Origin: Rhodospirillaceae bacterium
GTDB lineage: Bacteria; Pseudomonadota; Alphaproteobacteria; Rhodospirillales; UBA2165
DNA: 64,000 nucleotides
Assembly (NCBI GenBank): GCA_947467145.1
Contig: CANIGJ010000010.1
Location: 1 to 64,000, forward strand
Reading direction: 5' to 3'
A model generated the notes under the pieces. That model did no database searches. It was not told where the DNA came from and was given only the letters and a program-made list of their open reading frames with translations. Shown here piece by piece: positions 42,188 through 50,437 of this stretch (its first letter is position 1; the number at the start of each line of letters is the position of its first letter). A program made the translations under genes and the position numbers.

Positions 42188-43207
42188 CTACGCCGTCAGC
42201 ACGCGGCCGGTCCGGATGGTTTCGTAGAACAGATCGTTGATGCGGATGGCGTGCAGGGCTTCTTCGGCGCTGGTCATCGGCTCAGCCGTGCCCGCAATGG
42301 CGCGGCCGAATTGTTCGACCTCGCGGCGGAAGCATTCGGTCGGCTCGAAGTGACGGATGGTGCGGCCGCCCTTGTTGACCAATTCCAGATAGGTGCGGGG
42401 GTCCTCTTCGGAGCCGGCGAGATAAGCGAAGGGATTGCCGATCATCAGGGAACCGAGTGTGCCGTGGATCTCGATCGGGCGGCGCGCGAAAGGGACGCGT
42501 CCGCTCGACACCGCATGGCCGATCGCGCCTTTCGAAAATTTCAGCATCATCCCTGCGACGCGTTCGTTTGGCGGATTGTCCTGCGTCGCGTCGGTCATGG
42601 CGACGATCTGCTCGATCTTCTGATCCATGATGTAGGACATCGTGTCGAAGGCGTGATCGCCGAGGCTCATGAGCGTTCCGCCGGAGCGCATCATCGGATC
42701 GCCGCGCCAATTACCGCCGGCGGGCGGGCCGGCACTCACCTGCAAATTCACCTGCACGCGTGCCAAATGAATGTCACCCAGTTCGCCGGCCGCAATCATC
42801 CGCCGCGCATCCTGGATCGCTCGTTCATGGCGTTGCTGGTAGACGACGCCGAGTTTGACGCCATATTGGCGGCAGGCCTTGATCGCCGCTTCGCCCTCTG
42901 TCGGCGAAATCGCCAGCGGCTTTTCGACGAGCATGTGCTTGCCGGCCTTGGCCGCCGCGATCGTGTTGGCGGCATGGAAGCCGTCCGGGGTGCAGTCATA
43001 GAGCGCGTGGATGTCGGCATCGGCGAGCAGTTCGTGCAAAGTCGTATAGACCTTGGCGAAGCCGTGTTTCTGCGCGAAGGCCTCGCCGCGAGCGCGGTCG
43101 CGGCTCAACACCGCGACCAGCTTGGCGCCATCCGCCTTTTTCATCTGCGGCATGACATTCGTGTCGGCATGCCGCCCCGGGCCGAGCAACGCCCATCCGA
43201 TAGTCAT
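42188..43207 (-). CDS. Gfo/Idh/MocA-family NAD(P) oxidoreductase, LigC-like by context
   Basis: The 339-residue protein has a Rossmann start GWALLGPGRHADTNVMP, DCTPDGFHA and the family EKP motif (HMLVEKPLAIS). LigC, the 4-carboxy-2-hydroxymuconate semialdehyde dehydrogenase of protocatechuate 4,5-cleavage, is a member of this family. Because the LigB-type dioxygenase gene ends 7 nt upstream on the same strand, oxidation of the ring-cleavage semialdehyde is the likely role. A sugar dehydrogenase role cannot be excluded. Confidence 0.85.
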   Translation of the reverse strand: MTIGWALLGPGRHADTNVMPQMKKADGAKLVAVLSRDRARGEAFAQKHGFAKVYTTLHELLADADIHALYDCTPDGFHAANTIAAAKAGKHMLVEKPLAISPTEGEAAIKACRQYGVKLGVVYQQRHERAIQDARRMIAAGELGDIHLARVQVNLQVSAGPPAGGNWRGDPMMRSGGTLMSLGDHAFDTMSYIMDQKIEQIVAMTDATQDNPPNERVAGMMLKFSKGAIGHAVSSGRVPFARRPIEIHGTLGSLMIGNPFAYLAGSEEDPRTYLELVNKGGRTIRHFEPTECFRREVEQFGRAIAGTAEPMTSAEEALHAIRINDLFYETIRTGRVLTA

Positions 43208-43214
43208 GGCCCGA

Positions 43215-44237
43215 CTAGTCCCAGCTCGCGTAGCCCATGCCGCAACCGGTGCCGGCTTCGGAGCGATAGGACGGCACGTAATCGACCATGCTCATCTTGC
43301 GGCCCGATTCCGACATGATGCCGGCGACCGTGATCCAGTTCTTGGTCTCTGACGTGCCGGAGCGGAACATGTTTTCGGGTTCGGCGAAGATCGTCTTGGT
43401 GTCCAGCGCCTGCATGGCGGCGAGCATGCGATTGTCGAAATCCTCGTCGATGACGAAATGGCTGATGCCGCCCGACGCGCAGACCGCGACCTTCTTGTTG
43501 GCATTCTCGCCGTTCCAATTGGCGATGGCGCGTCCGATCGACTGGCCGAACTTGTAGCAGCGCTGCGCGGTCGGCCGGTTGGGCGGGAAATAGGTGTTGA
43601 GCAGGATCGGGATCACGGGAACCGGTCGATCCTTAAGGATGCGGCGATAGATGAAGCCGACCGCGTGACCGACGCTCACCAACTTGCCGTTCTTGTGGAT
43701 CTGTTCCGCCGAGACCGCGACGTCGAACTCGTCTGCCACCGCCTGGTCGATGATGGCGCGCGCGAGGTCGGCCGGCACCGGATAGGTGTGATCGACCGGC
43801 GGATGTTGGCCCGACTTGGCGATGCGAATGCCCGGCGACTTCTTGGCCAGTTCCTCTTCGGTCATGGCCGCATTCACGACCTGATCAGCGCAATAGACCG
43901 AGAAGGTCGGTTGGACATCTTCCTGGAACCACTCGTGCTGGTCGTCGCCGACCACCACGACGATATCGGGGTTCACCTCGGCCAGTTTCTGGCCCAGACG
44001 ATCCATCGCGCGCTGGTTGCGCTCGTGGCGGACCTGGCGGGTCGCCAGCGCCATCTCCTTTTCGAAGTCTTTTTCGCCGCGCCGGGCGTCGACCAATTCG
44101 CTGAATGAATAACTTTTACCGCGAAACGGGTGATCCGGGTTCTTGCGGTCGTCCGCGGCGCGCAGATCCCAGTTTTCGGCGGGGGTAGACAGAAGGGGGC
44201 CGTGCGAGCAGCCGAACCCATAAACCAATTTAGCCAT
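43215..44237 (-). CDS. class III extradiol dioxygenase, LigB-like, copy 2
   Basis: The 340-residue protein has N-terminal GFGCSHGP with His12, VVVGDDQHEWF, SVGHAVGFIYRRI (candidate general-base His), PILLNTYFPPNRPTAQRCYKFG and CASGGISHFVIDEDFD, the LigB-domain sequence order. It opens protocatechuate- or gallate-like diols with Fe(II). No LigA-like small subunit gene is adjacent, so it may be a single-chain type. It is divergent from the VOC protein gene, with a dyad at 44267-44279 between them. Confidence 0.88.
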   Translation of the reverse strand: MAKLVYGFGCSHGPLLSTPAENWDLRAADDRKNPDHPFRGKSYSFSELVDARRGEKDFEKEMALATRQVRHERNQRAMDRLGQKLAEVNPDIVVVVGDDQHEWFQEDVQPTFSVYCADQVVNAAMTEEELAKKSPGIRIAKSGQHPPVDHTYPVPADLARAIIDQAVADEFDVAVSAEQIHKNGKLVSVGHAVGFIYRRILKDRPVPVIPILLNTYFPPNRPTAQRCYKFGQSIGRAIANWNGENANKKVAVCASGGISHFVIDEDFDNRMLAAMQALDTKTIFAEPENMFRSGTSETKNWITVAGIMSESGRKMSMVDYVPSYRSEAGTGCGMGYASWD

Positions 44238-44266
44238 GTGCGATCTCCCCGCCTTAGTCCTTTTGT

Positions 44267-44279
44267 CCCATTGGATGGG
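44267..44279. promoter_or_regulatory. CCCAT-N3-ATGGG dyad between the LigB-2 and VOC genes
   Basis: Perfect 5-bp arms with a 3-bp centre lie 30 bp from the LigB-2 start and 40 bp from the VOC start. A further ATGGGA half-site is at 44306-44311. A possible operator for the divergent pair; the regulator is unknown. Confidence 0.35.
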
Positions 44280-44318
44280 CGATTATAATTCGTTTCATCG
44301 GATAATGGGAGCACCCTC

Positions 44319-44822
44319 ATGGACAGCACGTCGATCAGCAAAAGCATCACCGGCCTCAGCCATAGCGGCTTTTATGTCGATGACCTGGACCGCACTATCG
44401 AGTTCTATACCAAGGTGCTGGGCGCGAAGCTGGAATGGCGCAACGACAAGTCCACCAATCCGCTGATCAAGATGTATGTCGGCGATTTCGGGCTTTCGAT
44501 CATCAAGCGCCCGCCGGACGAGCCGAAACGCGAAATCCCCCATTCGATCCATTGGGCCTATCGCTGCGAATACCAGACGATTGAAGACACCATCAATTAT
44601 ATCCGCTCGCTCGGCATCGACGTTGAGGGCCCACAGCCGCATCGCCGCGAGATCGGCATCTGCTCGTGGTTCTTCATGGACCCGGACGATCATCGCCTGG
44701 AGATCGAGTGCAAATATCCGAATAACGAGATGCGCGACGAGATGGTCGAACGCTGCAAGGACACCGTGAATTCACATCTCGGCATGTACGGCGCCGACGA
44801 GAATAAGCGCAAGATGTTCTAA
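44319..44822 (+). CDS. VOC-superfamily protein (type I extradiol/glyoxalase-like)
   Basis: The 167-residue protein has a vicinal-oxygen-chelate fold with plausible facial triad His15 (SHSGFYVDDLDRTIEFY), His in SIHWAYRCE and Glu in HRLEIECKY. Small VOC proteins include ring-cleaving dioxygenases, glyoxalase-like isomerases and dehydratases. It is divergent from LigB copy 2, so a role in the same pathway is inferred. It is followed by an imperfect terminator shared with the convergent binding-protein gene. Confidence 0.85.
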   Translation: MDSTSISKSITGLSHSGFYVDDLDRTIEFYTKVLGAKLEWRNDKSTNPLIKMYVGDFGLSIIKRPPDEPKREIPHSIHWAYRCEYQTIEDTINYIRSLGIDVEGPQPHRREIGICSWFFMDPDDHRLEIECKYPNNEMRDEMVERCKDTVNSHLGMYGADENKRKMF

Positions 44823-44850
44823 ATCCGCGCGCTCGCGGTTTGCGATTTCA

Positions 44851-44886
44851 AACCCCATCCTCGCCAGCGCGGGGATGGGTTTTTTC
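44851..44886. terminator. imperfect terminator hairpin with T tract
   Basis: AACCCCATCC (44851-44860) pairs with GGATGGGTT (44873-44881) with one bulged C and an inner GC-rich loop, followed by a run of T to 44885. It ends the VOC gene and may serve the convergent gene at 44905. Confidence 0.65.
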
Positions 44887-44904
44887 ATTGTCTATTTCTT
44901 GAAG

Positions 44905-46437
44905 CTATTTCCAGGCGAATTCGTGCGGATTGACGTTCTCGGCGCGCACGGCGCGCGGATTGATCAGCTGCACATCCTTCGTATGGGTGAAGTGCGAATA
45001 ATTGCGGATGATGGCGAAGGCATAGGCATTGTCGGTGATGTGATCGAACACCTTGGCTACCTCCTTGCGACGCAGCGCATCGTCCATGACCGTCGTGGTC
45101 GCCGCCGTCAGTTTGGCTAAGAGCGGATCGTCATATTCCTTGCTGTCGACGTGCCGGCCGAGCTGGCCCGACACTTCCATCATGCCGCCGCCGCTCCAGC
45201 CGTAATAACCGATCTCGATCTTGCCTTGATTGATGAGCTGCACGCGCTGCGCGGTGGGATGCTGGCGCACCGTCGCGCGGATGCCGACCGCGCGTAGCAT
45301 GCCGGCAATCGCGGTCGCATCGGGTGCGCTCGCTGGGAAACAGCTGATCACGACATCGAAGCCATCGGCATAACCGGCTTCGGCGAGCAGCTTCTTCGCG
45401 CCGGCAGGATCGTAGGCGGGCATCAGCTTGGTATAGCCGCAGCCCAGCTGTTCCTTGGGGCAGAGTGCCTCGGCCGGACTCTGTCCCGCGCTTTGCGCAC
45501 CCAGTTTGATCTTCAGAACGGCCTGACGGTCGATCGCCTTGGCGATGGCGGTACGCACGCGGATGTCGGCCAGCGGTTTGGCGGCTTCCCAGCCCTTGGA
45601 CGGAAAACCAATGAACGAATAGCCCAGGCGTTCGACGAGCGTGACATCGAAGCGGCCGCTTTTTTCCAGATCCTCAGCCTGATCGGGCGGTAGATCGACG
45701 GCGACGTCGGCCTCGCCGGTCAGCAGGGTCGCCGTCAGGGTACCCGTATCTTTGATGGGCGCGGCGATGATGCGGCCCACACCGGCGGCGCGTTTGACGG
45801 GGCTCGGCATATAATCTTTGTAGCGTTCGGCGACGATGCCGGTGTTCTGATCCAACTGGACGACGCGCATGGGGCCGGTGCCGATGGGCTTGGCCGCGAA
45901 ATCGAGCTTGTTGGCGGCCGGGCCGTGGGCGTGTTCGGGATACATCGGCGAGCGCGAGGCGAGATACATCAGGCTGTCGGGTGCGGCCTGATGTGCATGA
46001 ATGCGGACCTTGCTCGCGGACAGCTTCTCGACCGATTTGATCCAGGCCCAATAGGCCTTAAAGCGCAAATTGACCTTAGGGTCGGTGAGATAGTTGAGCG
46101 TATGGACGACATCGTCGGCATCGAAGGCCTGGCCGTCATGCCATTTCACGTCGGTGCGCAGTTCGAAATCGTAGGTCGTCGGATCGGGCTGCGTGACGCC
46201 CTTGGCCAGATGGCCGACGAATTGGCCTTTCTCGGCATCAAAGCCGAGTAGCATGTCGTAGACCGACGGCCCCCACACATTGTTGAACGAACTCGGCAGC
46301 AGATAGGTGTCGATGCCGGCATCCGGATCGGGAACGGGGAAGCGCAAGGTGTCCTTGGCCTTTTGCGCGCACGCCGGCGCGGTTGCGCAGCCGAGTACGA
46401 GTACCGCGAGTGCCGCTGCCTTAATCGCTTTCATCAT
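44905..46437 (-). CDS. family-5 (DppA/OppA-like) ABC solute-binding protein, orphan
   Basis: The 510-residue paralogue of the 40511-42043 protein has features YDFELRTDVKWHDGQAFDADDVVHTL and GTGPMRVVQL, with terminus VNPHEFAWK. The leader contains VLGC, a poor lipobox, but signal peptidase I cleavage at ACA-Q (about residue 24) fits better and parallels the paralogue. It is divergent from Rieske copy D. No membrane transport partners are in the window. Confidence 0.9.
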   Translation of the reverse strand: MMKAIKAAALAVLVLGCATAPACAQKAKDTLRFPVPDPDAGIDTYLLPSSFNNVWGPSVYDMLLGFDAEKGQFVGHLAKGVTQPDPTTYDFELRTDVKWHDGQAFDADDVVHTLNYLTDPKVNLRFKAYWAWIKSVEKLSASKVRIHAHQAAPDSLMYLASRSPMYPEHAHGPAANKLDFAAKPIGTGPMRVVQLDQNTGIVAERYKDYMPSPVKRAAGVGRIIAAPIKDTGTLTATLLTGEADVAVDLPPDQAEDLEKSGRFDVTLVERLGYSFIGFPSKGWEAAKPLADIRVRTAIAKAIDRQAVLKIKLGAQSAGQSPAEALCPKEQLGCGYTKLMPAYDPAGAKKLLAEAGYADGFDVVISCFPASAPDATAIAGMLRAVGIRATVRQHPTAQRVQLINQGKIEIGYYGWSGGGMMEVSGQLGRHVDSKEYDDPLLAKLTAATTTVMDDALRRKEVAKVFDHITDNAYAFAIIRNYSHFTHTKDVQLINPRAVRAENVNPHEFAWK

Positions 46438-46560
46438 ATCCTCCGTTGGTCCCGCTGAGCGGTATAAAGCTAAGCGTCACGCGGGCGCGATGATGCGCAA
46501 AGTGCCGTGTCGCGTAAAGGATTTATGGCGCTTTTTTCCACCCTGCGGTCGTATAATATT

Positions 46561-46573
46561 GAATGAATTATTC
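46561..46573. promoter_or_regulatory. candidate IclR-1 operator before Rieske copy D
   Basis: GAATGAATTATTC, within TTGAATGAATTATTCCA, matches TTGAATAAATTATTCGA at the IclR-1 gene in 15 of 17 positions. It lies 15 bp before the Rieske start, overlapping its ribosome-site region, so binding there would repress. It links a gene 35 kb away to the IclR-1 operator pattern. Confidence 0.5.
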
Positions 46574-46588
46574 CAGGCAGGAACGCCG

Positions 46589-47875
46589 ATGCTAAGCCAC
46601 GAAGAAAACGAACGCCTGACTCGCGTTGGGCCGGGCACGCCGATGGGCAACACCATGCGCCGCTACTGGATGCCGGCATTGCTGTCGTGGGAATTGCCGG
46701 AGCCGGATGGCGCGCCGGTGCGCGTGCGTCTGTTGGGCGAAGATCTGGTCGCGTTCCGCACGACCGACGGCAAGGTCGGTCTCGTCGATGAATTCTGCGC
46801 GCATCGCGGCGTGTCCTTGTGGCTCGGGCGCAATGAGGACAACGGCATCCGCTGTGTGTTCCACGGCTGGAAGTACGATCGCGACGGTCAATGCGTCGAA
46901 CAGATGAACGAACAACGCCCATTCTGCAGTAAGGTGAAGATCGCGGGTTATCCGACGGTCGAGATGGCGGGTGTGGTCTGGGCTTATATGGGGCCGCGCG
47001 ACAAGCAACCGGCGCCGCCGAACTATGACTGGACGCTTTATAGCCAGCCCAATGTCGCCGTGAATAAGGGCGTGCAGGAATGCAATTGGCTGCAGGCGCT
47101 GGAAGGCGGGATTGATACCTCGCATTTCACGATCCTGCATCGCGCCCTCAAGAAAAATCCGATCCAGTATGCCGTCAGCGTGGATTCACCCGGCATGAAG
47201 GGCGGCGCGCCGACGATCGAGGTCGAATATACCGATTACGGCTATGCCTATTATGGTGTGCGCCCAATGGCCGATGAATCGCGCTATGTGCGTGGCTATC
47301 ATTTCGTCATGCCGTTCACGGCGCTGCGCCCGCCGGGACCCGACAAGCAGCAGGTCCATGGGCATTATTGGGTTCCGATCGACGACGAGAATTGCATGGT
47401 GTGGAATTTCTATTACAGCTATGGCGGCGAGGATATGTCGACGCGCATCACCGACGGCCATAGCGGCAATTCGTACGGCGACTTCATCGATATCAACAAT
47501 GGCTTCCGTCCGGTGCGCAATCGCACCAACGGCTGGATGATCGATCGTGCCATTCAGAAAACCGAGACCTTCACCGGCATTGAAGGCATCAATCAGCAAG
47601 ATCGCGCGGTGCAGGAAAGCATGCGGCCGATCGTCGATCGTACGAAGGAAAATCTCGGTCCCGCCGACAAGGCGATCATCGCGACGCGGCTTTTACTGCT
47701 AAAGGCAGTCGCTGCGGTGGAGCAGGGCGGCGATCCTGTCGGCATCGCGCCCAGCTATTACGAACTGCGCGCCGCCGAAGGCACTTATCCGAAGAATGTC
47801 GATTGGCGTGGGGAATTGCTGCCGCGCATGTATCCGAAAAGCAAAAAACAGAAGGCTCCGGAAAGCGCCGCTTAG
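46589..47875 (+). CDS. Rieske ring-hydroxylating oxygenase alpha subunit, copy D
   Basis: The start is ATG 46589; the frame is open further left, but that region overlaps the divergent gene and lacks homology. It has 428 residues. Cluster ligands are C70, H72, C89 and H92 (CAHRG ... CVFHGW), and the mononuclear iron motif is DTSHFTILH. It belongs to the phthalate/vanillate group like the other three copies and has the longest C-terminus. It is monocistronic, with an IclR-1-type dyad at the start. The stop overlaps the flavoprotein stop by 4 nt. Confidence 0.92.
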   Translation: MLSHEENERLTRVGPGTPMGNTMRRYWMPALLSWELPEPDGAPVRVRLLGEDLVAFRTTDGKVGLVDEFCAHRGVSLWLGRNEDNGIRCVFHGWKYDRDGQCVEQMNEQRPFCSKVKIAGYPTVEMAGVVWAYMGPRDKQPAPPNYDWTLYSQPNVAVNKGVQECNWLQALEGGIDTSHFTILHRALKKNPIQYAVSVDSPGMKGGAPTIEVEYTDYGYAYYGVRPMADESRYVRGYHFVMPFTALRPPGPDKQQVHGHYWVPIDDENCMVWNFYYSYGGEDMSTRITDGHSGNSYGDFIDINNGFRPVRNRTNGWMIDRAIQKTETFTGIEGINQQDRAVQESMRPIVDRTKENLGPADKAIIATRLLLLKAVAAVEQGGDPVGIAPSYYELRAAEGTYPKNVDWRGELLPRMYPKSKKQKAPESAA

Positions 47876-49086
47876 TCGGCGTGCGTTTCGCTGAGCCAGC
47901 CGGTAACGCCGCGCCCGGCGGCGACGCCGGTCGCCATGCAGCCTTGCAGCAGGTAACCGCCGGTCGGCGCTTCCCAGTCCAGCATTTCGCCCGCGACGAA
48001 CAATCCGGATCGGCGGCGCAACATGAGCCGGCCGTCGATCTCGCCAAGTGCGATGCCGCCCGCAGTGGAAATTGCGCGCGCCAGGCCGAACGGCGCGGTC
48101 AATCGCACGCGCACGCCCTTGATCAATTCCGCCAACGCCGGTGTGTCGCCGGCATGCAGGGCTTCTTGCACGAGGCCGATGGCGACCGGCGGCAGGTTGG
48201 CCTGCTTGCGCAGGTAATTCGACATTGAGGCGCTACCGCGCGGGGCCTCAAGTTTCTTGGCTAAAGCCTCGACCGTTATATCGGGCAAGAGATCGATATA
48301 GACCCGCGCCTGGCCATGCTGCGCAATCGCCTCGCGGATCGGCGCTGAAAGGGCATAGACCGCACCGCCCTCGATGCCTTGCGCGGTGATCATCGCTTCG
48401 CCCCGCACGGTCTGGCCGGCGAAGGTGAGCGCGATGCGCTTCAATGGCGTGCCGGCGTGCCGACCTTGGAAAACCTCCGACCAGGGGACGATGAAGCCGC
48501 AATTGGCGGGCCGCAACGACGTGATCTCGATATCGGGCAATAAAGCTGGCCAGCTACCGTCCGAGCCCAGACGCGGCCAGGACGCGCCGCCGAGTGCGAG
48601 CACGGTCGCATCAGCCGCAAAGTTCGTGCCGTCGGCAAAGGTGAGTGCGCGGTCGGCGTTCCATCCGGTCCATTGTGCGCGCGTGACGATCCGCACACGC
48701 AGTTCGTTCAGACGCGCCAGCCAGGCGCGCAGCAATGGGCTTGCTTTCATAGCCTTCGGGAACACGCGCCCGCTGGTGCCGACGAAGGTCGGTTGACCCA
48801 GTTCTTCGCACCAGGCGATCAGAGCCTGTGGGGGAAACGCGTGCAGCAGGGGACCCAGCCAATCGGCCGCCGCGCCGTAACGCGCCGTGAAGCGCTCGAT
48901 CGGTTCGGAGTGGGTGAGATTCAATCCGCCTCGTCCCGCCATCAGCAACTTGCGCCCGATGCTGGGCATGCGTTCAAAGATCGTAACGGCAGCCCCAGCG
49001 CGCGCGATGACCTCGGCCGCCATCAATCCGGCGGGGCCGCCGCCGATGATGGCGACGCGGCGATTACTGAGATCGATGCTGGTCAT
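47872..49086 (-). CDS. HI0933/BaiN-type NAD(P)/FAD flavoprotein
   Basis: The 404-residue protein begins RRVAIIGGGPAGLMAAEVIARAGAAVTIFERM and has RKLLMAGRGGLNLTHSE, GRVFPKAMKASPLLRAWL and a C-terminal AGGIALGEID ... RSGLFVAGEMLDWEAPTGGYLLQGCMATG, the full pattern of the HI0933 family. Members include the bile-acid reductase BaiN, but the physiological role in proteobacteria is unclear. It is probably a housekeeping gene rather than part of the aromatic pathway. Confidence 0.9.
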   Translation of the reverse strand: MTSIDLSNRRVAIIGGGPAGLMAAEVIARAGAAVTIFERMPSIGRKLLMAGRGGLNLTHSEPIERFTARYGAAADWLGPLLHAFPPQALIAWCEELGQPTFVGTSGRVFPKAMKASPLLRAWLARLNELRVRIVTRAQWTGWNADRALTFADGTNFAADATVLALGGASWPRLGSDGSWPALLPDIEITSLRPANCGFIVPWSEVFQGRHAGTPLKRIALTFAGQTVRGEAMITAQGIEGGAVYALSAPIREAIAQHGQARVYIDLLPDITVEALAKKLEAPRGSASMSNYLRKQANLPPVAIGLVQEALHAGDTPALAELIKGVRVRLTAPFGLARAISTAGGIALGEIDGRLMLRRRSGLFVAGEMLDWEAPTGGYLLQGCMATGVAAGRGVTGWLSETHAD

Positions 49087-49142
49087 CGCCCCTTATGCGC
49101 AGATCGGCGGCCAAATCACTAGCCTGATCGCTGGCGGCGGTG

Positions 49143-50147
49143 CTAGGCGGCGCCGCGCGCACGATGTTCCTGGAAGATGCGATCGTAGGTCTGGCCACGG
49201 GCGTAAAATTCCTTCGCTACGGGCCGCCCGTCGGGCACGTTCAACCACAAACGCAGCAAGAGGCGCTTGTGATTGGCGTCGTTCTCGAACTCGGTGCGCG
49301 AATGCAGATTGAGGAAATTGTGCCAGAGCAGGAACTCGCCGGGTTCTAGCATGAAGCGCAGCGCCAGATCGTCGCGTTGCGCGGTCTTGGCCATGAAGGC
49401 CAGGGCTTCCCGCAAATTGCCGGGCAAGTCGACGCCCATTTTTGCCGCGGCGTCGTGCATGAAGCGGCCGGAATAGATGCAGCTCACCTTGTTATCGACA
49501 TAGCAATAGACCGGGATGCGTTCGTCGGTCACCTGTTTGCTGCTGAGTTGAGCTTCCGATAGGGCCATGTGGAAGCCGCCATAGAGCGCTTCCAGATATT
49601 CGGGATGGGTTTTGACGATCTCGTTGTGCAAGGCGAGCGAACTGACCAGCGCGCTCTGGCCACCCGAGGCACCCTGGCGGATGCACATCAAGCCGACCAT
49701 CTCGTATGCGTCGGTATGCATATGCAATTCGGATGAGGAGCGGTAGCCGCGTGACACGGTGTTGCTGTCGTCCTGTTCGACCCGTCCCAGGCGATCGCCG
49801 GTATGGCTCTGCACGGCGGCAATGCCCAGATGGGTGCCGATGCCCCAATAGATGCGTTCGAGGTCCTCGGGCGCATAACGGGCGGGGTAGAGGCCGGACA
49901 CCAGGATAATGCCGCGCCCCTCCATCACAACCTGGCGTAATTCGCTGATTAGAGCGGCAACGGCCGGATGGTCGAAATCGGATTGGGTGACGGCCTGCGG
50001 GGCCAGATGACGCGTCCGGTTGAGCAATGTATCGAACGCTTGGATTTCGTCCTTCGTTAGGGCGCGTGTGATGGTCGCCTTGCCACCGAGAGCAGCGCTG
50101 GTCCAGGCGCTCGGATGCGTGATCAGGTCGCGGTAAATGCTTGTCAT
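49143..50147 (-). CDS. TauD/TfdA-family Fe(II)/2-oxoglutarate dioxygenase
   Basis: The 334-residue protein has the HxD iron motif at H144-x-D146 (LHMHTDAYEM), a distal His in FLNLHSRTEF and the 2-oxoglutarate-binding Arg in RLLLRLWLNV. TauD/TfdA enzymes hydroxylate sulfonates, aryloxyacetates, carnitine-like substrates and others. The start ATG at 50147 is close to a perfect palindrome (50158-50169). The substrate is not predictable; TfdA-like ether cleavage would fit an aromatic catabolic region. Confidence 0.88.
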   Translation of the reverse strand: MTSIYRDLITHPSAWTSAALGGKATITRALTKDEIQAFDTLLNRTRHLAPQAVTQSDFDHPAVAALISELRQVVMEGRGIILVSGLYPARYAPEDLERIYWGIGTHLGIAAVQSHTGDRLGRVEQDDSNTVSRGYRSSSELHMHTDAYEMVGLMCIRQGASGGQSALVSSLALHNEIVKTHPEYLEALYGGFHMALSEAQLSSKQVTDERIPVYCYVDNKVSCIYSGRFMHDAAAKMGVDLPGNLREALAFMAKTAQRDDLALRFMLEPGEFLLWHNFLNLHSRTEFENDANHKRLLLRLWLNVPDGRPVAKEFYARGQTYDRIFQEHRARGAA

Positions 50148-50437
50148 GCGGTTCTCCCGGATGCATCCGAAGTAGCGGCGTGGGGTGCACCGGTCAACCT
50201 CCGTTTCCGCTCACCGCCGATTATTCCGCAGACCAAAAAGACGTCGCGAATCCGCGAAAAATTCATCATCAGAGCGCGATTTTGCGTGACCTACCCGGTC
50301 CGCAACGGTTCAATGCACCCACTCAAAGGAATCTGAAGCGGGCCCGGGGGTTATGGGTCGGCCACAGCAAACTGTTTGAACGACAGCGCCGGGGGGCAAC
50401 AGGCTGCTCAGGCGAGGAAAAACTAGGAGAAACAAAT
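50148..50437. promoter_or_regulatory. 290-bp divergent intergenic region with perfect palindrome CGGATGCATCCG
   Basis: The palindrome (50158-50169) lies 11-22 bp upstream of the TauD-family start and probably overlaps its promoter or leader. The rest contains GC-rich stretches and an AAAAAGACGTCGCG element but no convincing -35/-10 pair. A ribosome site AGGAG (50425-50429) belongs to the LigJ-like gene. Confidence 0.35.

Noticed and set aside
41525..43318. 597-codon plus-strand frame across two minus-strand genes
   Set aside because: Composition-driven open frame spanning the gap between genes; the minus strand encodes a signal-peptide binding protein and a Gfo/Idh/MocA enzyme.
46307..46588. 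94-residue N-terminal extension of Rieske copy D
   Set aside because: It overlaps the divergent binding-protein gene and its promoter, reads as low-complexity, and the conserved start MLSHEENERL begins at 46589.
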